Origin: Bacteroidota bacterium
GTDB taxonomy: Bacteria; Bacteroidota; Bacteroidia; Bacteroidales; Bacteroidaceae
Length of the DNA stretch: 34,263 nucleotides
Assembly (NCBI GenBank): GCA_023458215.1
Contig: JAEXAJ010000148.1
Location: 1 to 34,263, forward strand
Direction: 5' to 3'
Each line of letters begins with the position of its first letter. The stretch's first letter is position 1. A program made the position numbers and the translations under genes. The notes under the pieces are model-generated. The model did not search any database. It was not told the DNA's origin and was given only the letters and a program-made list of their open reading frames with translations. Below are positions 14,716 through 22,062 of the stretch, piece by piece.

Positions 14716-17700
14716 ATGAGTTTATACGAAGGTGCGGTTAAGAAACCGATTATGACCTCACTCTGCTTTTTGGCAGTGGTGATATTTGGTCTGTTCTCTT
14801 TGTCCAAATTGCCTATCGACTTGTATCCGGATATCGATACAAATACGATTATGGTGATGACGGCTTATCCGGGAGCGAGTGCTTCGGATATTGAGAACAA
14901 TGTGACACGTCCGTTGGAAAATGTATTGAATGCAGTTAGTAACTTGAAACATATCACTTCCCGTTCTTCAGAGAATATGTCTTTGATTACTTTGGAGTTT
15001 GAGTATGGCAATGATATTGATGTGTTGACAAACGATGTGCGGGATAAACTGGATATGGTGAGTTCTTCACTTCCGGATGATGTGGAGAATCCTATCATCT
15101 TCAAGTTCAGTACGGATATGATTCCTATCGTACTGCTTTCCGTTCAGGCTAACGAAAGCCAGTCGGCTCTTTATAAGATTTTGGACGACCGTGTGGTAAA
15201 CCCCTTGGCACGTATTCCGGGTGTGGGTACGGTATCTATCAGTGGTGCACCGCAACGAGAGATTCAGGTATATTGCGACCCTTACAAGTTGGAGGCTTAT
15301 AATCTGAGCATTGAAACCATTAGCGGTATTATCGGAGCCGAAAACAAGAATATACCGGGTGGTAATTTCGATATCGGTAATGAAACCTATTCATTGCGTG
15401 TAGAAGGTGAGTTTGACGATTCACGCCAGTTGGAAAATGTAGTAGTGGGTACTTATAATGGTGCCAGTGTTTATTTGCGGGATGTTGCCAAAGTGGTGGA
15501 TACCGTGGAAGAACGTGCACAGGAAACCTATAACAATGGTGTGAAAGGTGCTATGATTGTGGTTCAGAAGCAATCGGGTGCCAACTCCGTAGAGATTTCC
15601 AAGAAAGTGCAGGATGCATTGCCCCGTTTGCAAAAGAATCTGCCGAGTGATGTGAAGCTGGGCGTTATTGTCGATACTTCGGAGAATATCTTGAATACAA
15701 TTGACAGTTTGACGGAGACGGTAGCATACGCGTTGCTCTTCGTGGTTCTCGTTGTATTCTTGTTCCTGGGGCGTTGGCGTGCTACATTGATTATCTGTAT
15801 CACGATTCCGCTTTCATTGATTGCCTCGTTCATTTATCTGGCTATCACCGGAAATACGATCAATATCATTTCACTTTCTTCACTCTCTATTGCCATCGGT
15901 ATGGTGGTGGATGATGCCATTGTGGTATTGGAGAATGTGACTACCCATATCGAGCGTGGCTCCGACCCGAAACAGGCGGCTGTGCACGGAACCAATGAGG
16001 TGGCTATTTCCGTTGTGGCTTCTACGTTGACCATGATTGCGGTGTTCTTCCCGTTGACGATGGTAAGCGGTATGTCCGGAGTATTGTTCAAGCAGTTGGG
16101 ATGGATGATGTGTGCCATCATGTTTATTTCTACGGTATCGGCATTGACGCTGACACCTATGCTTTGTTCGCAGTTGCTTCGCCTGCAAAAGAAACAATCC
16201 AAGGTATTCAGAATATTCTTCGGACCGATAGAGAAGGGACTCGACGGACTGGATAACTGGTATGCCCGTATGTTGAACTGGGCGGTACGTCATCGTGCCA
16301 TAGTACTCTTGGGATGTGTGGTCTTCTTTATATTGAGTTTGTTCTGTGCTAAGTTTATCGGTACCGAGTTCTTCCCGGCACAAGATAATGCACGTATTGC
16401 CGTGAAATTGGAATTGCCGATTGGTACACGTAAGGAAGTGGCGCAAGACGTTTCAGAGAAATTGACTAACCATTGGTTGGAAAGATATAAGGGTATTATG
16501 AAGGTATGTAACTACACGGTAGGTCAGGCCGACTCTGATAATACCTGGGCGTCCATGCAGGACAACGGTTCACACATCATTTCCTTCAACATCAGTTTGG
16601 TAGATCCGGGTGAACGTAACATCACATTGGAGAAAGTCTGCGACGAAATGCGTGAAGACCTGAAGTCTTATCCCGAATTCAGCAAGGCACAGGTTATCTT
16701 GGGTGGTAGCAGTAGCGGTATGTCCGCTCAAGCCACTGCCGACTTCGAAGTCTATGGGTATAGTATGGAAGAAACCGATAGTGTGGCCGCCAATCTGAAA
16801 CGCGAATTGCTAAAAGTAAAAGGTGTATCTGAGGTAAACATCAGCCGTAGTGATTATCAACCGGAATACCAGGTTGATTTTGACCGCGAGAAGTTGGCTT
16901 TGCATGGATTGAACTTGTCTACTGCCGCTACATACCTGCGTAACCGTATCAATGGTGCTACGGCATCTAAGTATCGTGAAGATGGTGACGAATACGATAT
17001 CAAAGTGCGTTATGCACCCGAGTACCGTACCAGCCTTGAAAGTATTGAAAATATACTGGTTTATAACAATAAAGGAGAAGGTGTTCGTATTAAAGACCTT
17101 GGTACGGTTGTCGAGCGTTTTGCGCCTCCTACCATCGAGCGTAAAGACCGTGAACGTATCGTGACGGTATCTGCCGTAATCTCCGGTGCTCCGTTGGGTG
17201 ACGTCGTAATGGCGGGTAATGCGCTTATAGACAAGATGGATATACCCTCGGATGTAACGATTCAGGTATCGGGTTCATACGAAGACCAACAGGATTCATT
17301 CCGTGACTTGGGTACACTGGGTATATTGATTATCGTCCTTGTATTCATTGTAATGGCAGCCCAGTTTGAGTCGTTGACCTATCCGTTCATCCTGATTCTT
17401 TCGGTGCCTTTTGCTATGAGTGGTGTATTGATGGCATTGTTCATCACAAACACAACGTTGAGCGTAATGAGTTTGCTGGGTAGTATCATGTTGATTGGTA
17501 TTGTGGTGAAGAATGGTATTGTGCTCATTGACTATACGATCCTTTGCCGTGAACGTGGCCAGTCGGTATTGAATGCCGTAGTTACGGCCGGTAAGAGCCG
17601 TTTGCGTCCGGTATTGATGACGACCATGACTACCATCCTCGGTATGATTCCGATGGCGGTCAGCACCGGACAAGGTGCCGAGATGTGGAGCCCGATGGCT

Positions 17701-17853
17701 ATTGCCGTAATCGGTGGTTTGGCAGTCTCTACCATACTGACATTGATCTATGTGCCTACGATGTACTGTATCTTCGGTGGGGTAGGTATCAAACGTCAAC
17801 GCCGTAAGATGCGCAAGCAATTGGATGCTTACTTTGAAGAAAATAAATCATAA
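14716..17853 (+). CDS. RND-family efflux pump, inner-membrane permease (HAE1 type)
   Basis: A 1045-aa proton-driven exporter of the AcrB/MexB family, a trimer in the inner membrane with a large periplasmic part. The N-terminal TM1 (FLAVVIFGLFSLSKLPIDLYPD) leads into the porter domain; TM4 carries the proton-relay pair D399-D400 in GMVVDDAIVVLEN, and TM10 carries K932 in GIVVKNGIVLIDYT. Both are in the usual positions. The repeat of two similar halves is visible. The start MSLYEGAVKKPIMTSL is the standard form. It is the fourth gene of the tetR operon. HAE1 pumps export hydrophobic drugs, bile salts or fatty acids; the actual substrate is not shown by the sequence. A heavy-metal pump is unlikely because the TM4 charges are of the HAE1 type. 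Confidence 0.94.
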   Translation: MSLYEGAVKKPIMTSLCFLAVVIFGLFSLSKLPIDLYPDIDTNTIMVMTAYPGASASDIENNVTRPLENVLNAVSNLKHITSRSSENMSLITLEFEYGNDIDVLTNDVRDKLDMVSSSLPDDVENPIIFKFSTDMIPIVLLSVQANESQSALYKILDDRVVNPLARIPGVGTVSISGAPQREIQVYCDPYKLEAYNLSIETISGIIGAENKNIPGGNFDIGNETYSLRVEGEFDDSRQLENVVVGTYNGASVYLRDVAKVVDTVEERAQETYNNGVKGAMIVVQKQSGANSVEISKKVQDALPRLQKNLPSDVKLGVIVDTSENILNTIDSLTETVAYALLFVVLVVFLFLGRWRATLIICITIPLSLIASFIYLAITGNTINIISLSSLSIAIGMVVDDAIVVLENVTTHIERGSDPKQAAVHGTNEVAISVVASTLTMIAVFFPLTMVSGMSGVLFKQLGWMMCAIMFISTVSALTLTPMLCSQLLRLQKKQSKVFRIFFGPIEKGLDGLDNWYARMLNWAVRHRAIVLLGCVVFFILSLFCAKFIGTEFFPAQDNARIAVKLELPIGTRKEVAQDVSEKLTNHWLERYKGIMKVCNYTVGQADSDNTWASMQDNGSHIISFNISLVDPGERNITLEKVCDEMREDLKSYPEFSKAQVILGGSSSGMSAQATADFEVYGYSMEETDSVAANLKRELLKVKGVSEVNISRSDYQPEYQVDFDREKLALHGLNLSTAATYLRNRINGATASKYREDGDEYDIKVRYAPEYRTSLESIENILVYNNKGEGVRIKDLGTVVERFAPPTIERKDRERIVTVSAVISGAPLGDVVMAGNALIDKMDIPSDVTIQVSGSYEDQQDSFRDLGTLGILIIVLVFIVMAAQFESLTYPFILILSVPFAMSGVLMALFITNTTLSVMSLLGSIMLIGIVVKNGIVLIDYTILCRERGQSVLNAVVTAGKSRLRPVLMTTMTTILGMIPMAVSTGQGAEMWSPMAIAVIGGLAVSTILTLIYVPTMYCIFGGVGIKRQRRKMRKQLDAYFEENKS

Positions 17854-17870
17854 ATCATAAATTGTAAATA

Positions 17871-18164
17871 ATGAAATCCGTATTAATAACATTCGACCAA
17901 GCCTATTACGAACGCATCATTGCCACGCTCGACAGATTGAACTGCCGTGGATTTACCTATTGGGAGCAGGTACGTGGTCGTGGCTCCAAGACGGGCGAAC
18001 CTCATTATGGAAGTCATGCCTGGCCCAGTATGTGTTCCGCTATTCTTGCAATGGTGGAAGATGATAGAGTAGACCCGCTGCTCGAAGTTCTGCATGCTAT
18101 GGACAAACAGACCGAGCAATTGGGATTACGGGCGTTCGTCTGGGGAATAGAGAAGACAATATAA
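17871..18164 (+). CDS. Small PII-like protein at the end of the RND operon
   Basis: A 97-aa soluble protein, 17 bp after the pump stop. The order of elements (strand KSVLITF, helix YERIIATLDRLNCRGFTYW, a glycine-rich loop GRGSKTGEPHYGSHAW, strand/helix VDPLLEVLHAMDKQ, final strand LRAFVWGIEK) fits the ferredoxin-like PII/CutA superfamily; the loop corresponds in position to the PII T-loop. The Tyr that is uridylylated in GlnB is not in an obvious place. Related small PII-like proteins are found next to RND pumps in other Bacteroidetes and next to metal RND pumps in Proteobacteria. It may sense a ligand or tune the pump, but this is inference. A terminator follows at 18193-18230. Confidence 0.7.
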   Translation: MKSVLITFDQAYYERIIATLDRLNCRGFTYWEQVRGRGSKTGEPHYGSHAWPSMCSAILAMVEDDRVDPLLEVLHAMDKQTEQLGLRAFVWGIEKTI

Positions 18165-18192
18165 ATATTACGATCTCCGTAAAAAACCTTTC

Positions 18193-18230
18193 AGGGGAAT
18201 TGCACAAAATGAGTGCGATTCCCCTTCTTT
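18193..18230 (+). terminator. Terminator of the tetR-RND operon
   Basis: A 13-bp stem AGGGGAATTGCAC / GTGCGATTCCCCT (one G-U) with a 7-nt loop, followed by TCTTTATT. It lies 28 bp after the stop of the PII-like gene. Confidence 0.8.
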
Positions 18231-18245
18231 ATTATGCCTTTTCTT

Positions 18246-18253
18246 TATCTTTG
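18246..18253 (+). promoter_or_regulatory. -7 element TATCTTTG of the SGNH-MBOAT operon
   Basis: Exact TAnnTTTG match 15 bp before the ATG at 18269, giving a leader of fewer than 10-12 nt. The -33 box is not clear because the region is part of the preceding terminator. Confidence 0.7.
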
Positions 18254-18268
18254 CGCCCGAATTGAGTT

Positions 18269-19645
18269 ATGGAAAAGAATGTTCTGAAATATACGGGGTT
18301 ATTGGTGCTTATAGTAGTAGGCGTATTGCTGCTGATGCATCTGCTGCCGGGGATTACAATAAAAGGGCGTGTGCTGAGGCGGGTGGACATCCTGGGCGAT
18401 GTGCGACGTGCTTCCGAGCCTGCTTCCGAACCGGATAGCTTGCTTCCTCCTCCTACTAAGGTGAAACCGGCTTTTGTAGATACTTGCCGTGCCGGCATGA
18501 CCTGCATCGAAGATTATAGCGATTCTACCATGCGGGGCATGACAAAGTTCTATCAGGCACTCGATGAACTCTCCGAGGCTCCCCGGCCTGTACGCATTGC
18601 CTATTTCGGCGATTCTTTTATCGAAGCGGATATCCTGACCGCCGACTTGCGCGAGATGCTTCAAAAACGGTATGGCGGGTGTGGCGTAGGATTCGTCACT
18701 ATTACTTCTATGACTAGCGGCTATCGCCCTACGGTGCGTCATTCTTTCGGTGGATGGCAGAGCCACTCCGTGATGGATTCCGTATTCTTCGACCGGAGCA
18801 AGCAAGGCGTTTCCGGACATTACTTCGTCCCCAATCCCGGTGCATACGTCGAGTTGAAAGGACAAACGGCGTATGCATCCCGCCTGGACACTTGCCGGCG
18901 TGCCAGTATTTTCTTCTTCAACCGGGGTGAGGCGACGCTTTCTGTAAGTGTAAACCGCAGAGAACCGACTACTGAAACCTTTGCCCCAACCGGTGAGTTG
19001 CAAGAAATGAGTGTCGAAGGTAATATCGGTTCGGTTCGCTGGACAGTGGAGAATGCCGATTCCACTCTTTTCTATGGTCTTGCCATGGACGGTACTTCGG
19101 GCATTGCGGTAGATAATTTCTCTCTTCGTGGCAGTTCCGGCCTCTCGCTTCGTTCTGTTCCGGTATGGATGATGCGTGAATTTAATGAGCAACGCCCTTA
19201 CGATTTGATTATCCTGCAATACGGATTGAACGTTGCTACGGAACGTGGACGGAATTACGACCGTTATGTTGCCGGCATGCAGACAACGCTCGAACGTATC
19301 AAAGAAGCTTTTCCCAAGGCTGCCATTTTGGTTGTCAGTGTAGGCGACCGGGATTATAAAACCGAGGAGGGCGATTTACGCACTATGCCCGGTATTAAGA
19401 ATCTTGTCCGTTATCAGGAGAACCTGGCTGCCGACAATGCCGTTGCTTTTTGGAATCTTTTTGAAGCAATGGGAGGTGAGGGCAGTATGGCGAAGATGGT
19501 GCATGCCAAGCCTTCGTTGGCTAATTATGACTATACACATATCAACTTCCGAGGCGGAAAGCATTTGGCGGAATTGCTTTACGATGCACTGGTCTATGGA
19601 AAAGAACAATATGACAGGAGGCGTGCGTATGAAGCGGAACCATAG
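18269..19645 (+). CDS. Membrane-anchored SGNH/GDSL-fold protein (probable O-acyltransferase or esterase)
   Basis: A 458-aa protein with an N-terminal membrane anchor (about residues 8-27) and a periplasmic SGNH domain. Block I is IAYFGDSFIEAD with nucleophile S116; block III is ILQYGLNVA (Gly and Asn of the oxyanion hole); block V is D421-Y-T-H424 in NYDYTHINFRGG, giving the Asp/His of the triad. Between residues about 130 and 310 there is an insert of beta-rich sequence, as in AlgX/PatB-like enzymes, where it can be a carbohydrate-binding module. The gene overlaps the next by 17 bp and is the first of three with a second SGNH protein and an MBOAT acyltransferase, which argues for transfer or removal of acyl groups on an envelope glycan outside the membrane. 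Substrate not determined. Confidence 0.85.
   Translation: MEKNVLKYTGLLVLIVVGVLLLMHLLPGITIKGRVLRRVDILGDVRRASEPASEPDSLLPPPTKVKPAFVDTCRAGMTCIEDYSDSTMRGMTKFYQALDELSEAPRPVRIAYFGDSFIEADILTADLREMLQKRYGGCGVGFVTITSMTSGYRPTVRHSFGGWQSHSVMDSVFFDRSKQGVSGHYFVPNPGAYVELKGQTAYASRLDTCRRASIFFFNRGEATLSVSVNRREPTTETFAPTGELQEMSVEGNIGSVRWTVENADSTLFYGLAMDGTSGIAVDNFSLRGSSGLSLRSVPVWMMREFNEQRPYDLIILQYGLNVATERGRNYDRYVAGMQTTLERIKEAFPKAAILVVSVGDRDYKTEEGDLRTMPGIKNLVRYQENLAADNAVAFWNLFEAMGGEGSMAKMVHAKPSLANYDYTHINFRGGKHLAELLYDALVYGKEQYDRRRAYEAEP
19616..19621 (+). promoter_or_regulatory. Strong Shine-Dalgarno AGGAGG of the second SGNH gene
   Basis: A complete AGGAGG with 7-bp spacing to the ATG at 19629, inside the 3' end of the first SGNH gene. 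It decides the start: the frame is open from 19404, but that part is only the shadow of the upstream gene. Such a full SD is rare in this window. Confidence 0.75.
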
Positions 19646-20561
19646 ATCTCTCCGATTGAACGACTTACGGCTTACGATTTGTTGCGTCGTGCTACTTCTC
19701 TTTCCTCTTTCGGAGATGTACGGGCAAGATGCACTCCCCGTTTCTCCGTTATCAGATGCAGGCATAGCAAATAGCGATACACTTCTTCTCTATTCGCAAC
19801 GCACTGATACAATCAAGGTTCCTCCTATTCAATTCCCTACAGCTTTTCAACAACTGCGGGAGAATGAACTGATAGATAGTGTGGGCATACTGAATCCCTT
19901 TTGGGAAAAGTTGCGTATGAATCGTTTGGGGCTTTCTACTGATACCATCCGCATTGTGCATGTAGGGGACAGCCATATTCGCGGTCATATCTTTCCTCGT
20001 ACTACCGGCGAATTAATGCAGAAAACATTTGGTACACTTACCTATACCGACGATGGTATTAATGGTGCTTTCTGTGTTACGTTCACACGTCCGGACCGGA
20101 TAGCGGAAATAGCCGCTATGCACCCCGACCTTCTTATACTCTCGTTTGGAACGAACGAGAGCCATAACCGATCCTACAACTCTATGTTGCATTACCGCCA
20201 GATGGACGATCTTGTCCGTATGCTTCGCGATAGTTTGCCCGATGTACCCATGTTGATGACGACTCCTCCGGGCTCTTACGAGAGTACCCGTATACGCCGC
20301 CGTCGCCGTTCCTATTCCATCAATCCGCGGACAGTTATAGCTGCGCAGACCATTCGTAAATATGCCGATGCCAATGGCTTGGCGGTATGGGATATGTACG
20401 AAACGCTTGGCGGCATTCGCCGTGCATGCCTTAACTGGCAAGAAGCCGGATTGATGCGTCCCGACCATGTACACTTTATGCCCGAAGGGTATAGGTTGCA
20501 AGGCGAACTGCTTTATCAAGCCTTCATAAAAGCTTATAACGATTATGTGGATTATAGATGA
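19629..20561 (+). CDS. Secreted SGNH/GDSL hydrolase or acyltransferase
   Basis: A 310-aa periplasmic protein. The signal peptide is about residues 1-32 (hydrophobic LTICCVVLLLFPL, cleavage near MYG/Q). Block I IVHVGDSHIRGH has nucleophile S115; block III is LILSFGTNESHN; block V D279-H-V-H282 in RPDHVHFMPEGY supplies Asp and His. The segment RRRRRSYSIN near residue 217 is unusually basic. The AGGAGG and 17-bp overlap with the preceding gene indicate coupled translation, and its own end overlaps the MBOAT start by 17 bp. With two SGNH proteins, one may be the transferase partner of the MBOAT and the other an esterase, as in PatA/PatB/Ape1 sets. Which is which cannot be told here. Confidence 0.88.
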   Translation: MKRNHRSLRLNDLRLTICCVVLLLFPLSEMYGQDALPVSPLSDAGIANSDTLLLYSQRTDTIKVPPIQFPTAFQQLRENELIDSVGILNPFWEKLRMNRLGLSTDTIRIVHVGDSHIRGHIFPRTTGELMQKTFGTLTYTDDGINGAFCVTFTRPDRIAEIAAMHPDLLILSFGTNESHNRSYNSMLHYRQMDDLVRMLRDSLPDVPMLMTTPPGSYESTRIRRRRRSYSINPRTVIAAQTIRKYADANGLAVWDMYETLGGIRRACLNWQEAGLMRPDHVHFMPEGYRLQGELLYQAFIKAYNDYVDYR

Positions 20562-22041
20562 TCTTAATATTGACTTAAACCGGTTGCGCGACCTCTTCAC
20601 TTACGATCCGCAAGCGCCGATGATATTCAGCAGTGGTATTTTCCTTTGGCTGTTTGCCGCTTTTATAATGGTCTACCTTTTATTGCAACGGCGTGCCACG
20701 GCTCGGCTGCTGTTTGTCACTCTGTTTTCTTACTACTTCTATTATAAGAGTAGCGGCACCTACTTCTTTTTACTGGCACTGGTCACGGTAAGCGACTTCT
20801 TCCTTGCTCGCTTGATGGACCGTACCACCACACCTTGGCGGCGTAAAGCATGGGTGGCGGTAAGTCTTCTGATAAACCTGGGGTTGCTCTTTTATTTCAA
20901 ATATACCAATTTCCTTTGCGACTTCTTTGCCTCGCTGACCGGAGGAACGTTTACGGCAATGGATATTTTCCTTCCGGTAGGTATCTCGTTCTTCACTTTC
21001 CAATCGCTGAGCTATACTATCGACGTATATCGCAGGGAGATTAAGCCCCTCACAAACTTGCTGGACTATGCCTTTTATGTTTCTTTCTTTCCGCAACTGG
21101 TAGCCGGACCTATCGTTCGTGCCAAGGATTTTATACCACAGATCCGTCGCCCGCTGTTTGTTTCCAATGAGATGTTCGGAAGGGGAGTCTTTCTTATTGT
21201 AAGCGGCCTTTTTAAGAAAGCGATTATTTCCGATTATATCAGTATCAACTTTGTAGAGCGTATTTTTGATAACCCTACGCTGTATTCAGGTGTCGAAAAC
21301 CTGATGGGTGTTTATGGGTATGCCTTGCAGATCTATTGCGATTTCTCCGGTTATAGCGATATGGCAATCGGCATTGCGCTTCTGTTAGGGTTTCATTTTA
21401 ATATCAACTTTGATTCTCCTTATAAGTCCGCTTCCATCACAGAGTTTTGGCGGCGGTGGCACATTTCGCTTTCCAGTTGGCTGCGCGATTACCTCTATAT
21501 CTCTCTAGGCGGTAATCGCAAAGGTAAAATTCGGCAGTATGCCAATCTTATCATCACTATGTTCTTGGGCGGATTGTGGCATGGCGCTTCCTGGAACTTT
21601 GTATTTTGGGGAGTGTTGCACGGTGTGGCGTTGGCGGCGCATAAGTTCTGGATGGGTATTATAGGGCATAAGAAAGGGGAACGGAGTCATGGAATCCGCC
21701 GTTTCTTTGGCATCCTTATTACCTTCCACTTTGTTTGCTTCTGTTGGATCTTTTTCCGTAACGCGGACTTCTCTACTTCGGTTGATATGCTGAGGCAGAT
21801 ATTCACTACGTTCCGTCCGCAACTTCTCCCTCAACTGCTGGCGGGATATTGGGAAGTATTTGCTTTGATGGGATTGGGATATTTCTTGCATTTTGTGCCG
21901 GATAGCTGGGAACATGCCTGTACAAAAACAGTAATCCGCCTCCCCCTGGTGGGAAAGGCGGTACTGATGATTGTTATGGTTTATCTGGTGATTCAGATGA
22001 AAAGCTCGGAAATACAGCCATTCATCTATTTCCAGTTCTAA
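20545..22041 (+). CDS. MBOAT-family O-acyltransferase (AlgI/PatA-like)
   Basis: A 498-aa polytopic membrane protein expected to bring acetyl (acyl) groups across the cytoplasmic membrane for O-acylation of a glycan. Family motifs include the AlgI signature VAGPIVRAKDFIPQ, IYCDFSGYSDMAIGIA and TEFWRRWHISLSSWLRDY. The active-site histidine region has H346 in GGLWHGASW and H359 in WGVLHGVAL. The start at 20545 gives MWIIDDLNIDLNRLRDLFTY, matching the N-terminal form of other Bacteroides MBOATs, where LFTYDPQAP precedes the first helix. It is the last gene of the SGNH-SGNH-MBOAT operon. The convergent GH20 gene ends 21 bp away, with no clear terminator between. Confidence 0.93.
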   Translation: MWIIDDLNIDLNRLRDLFTYDPQAPMIFSSGIFLWLFAAFIMVYLLLQRRATARLLFVTLFSYYFYYKSSGTYFFLLALVTVSDFFLARLMDRTTTPWRRKAWVAVSLLINLGLLFYFKYTNFLCDFFASLTGGTFTAMDIFLPVGISFFTFQSLSYTIDVYRREIKPLTNLLDYAFYVSFFPQLVAGPIVRAKDFIPQIRRPLFVSNEMFGRGVFLIVSGLFKKAIISDYISINFVERIFDNPTLYSGVENLMGVYGYALQIYCDFSGYSDMAIGIALLLGFHFNINFDSPYKSASITEFWRRWHISLSSWLRDYLYISLGGNRKGKIRQYANLIITMFLGGLWHGASWNFVFWGVLHGVALAAHKFWMGIIGHKKGERSHGIRRFFGILITFHFVCFCWIFFRNADFSTSVDMLRQIFTTFRPQLLPQLLAGYWEVFALMGLGYFLHFVPDSWEHACTKTVIRLPLVGKAVLMIVMVYLVIQMKSSEIQPFIYFQF

Positions 22042-22062
22042 CGCGCCAAATGTTCGGTTTTT

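Noticed and set aside
15880..16446. Minus-strand open frame (188 codons) opposite the first RND pump
   Set aside because: Antisense to conserved pump sequence containing the D399-D400 motif; its translation is rich in His, Gln and Tyr in the way typical of shadow frames.
18299..19219. Long minus-strand open frame (306 codons) opposite the first SGNH gene
   Set aside because: It is antisense to a gene with clear SGNH motifs and has no recognisable domain, promoter or ribosome binding site.
19404..19628. Upstream extension of the second SGNH gene (75 codons)
   Set aside because: It lies inside the first SGNH gene in another frame; the AGGAGG at 19616 and the signal peptide fix the start at 19629.
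22042..22062. Bidirectional terminator between the convergent MBOAT and GH20 genes
   Set aside because: The gap is only 21 bp and shows no stem; termination must occur within coding sequence or by Rho.
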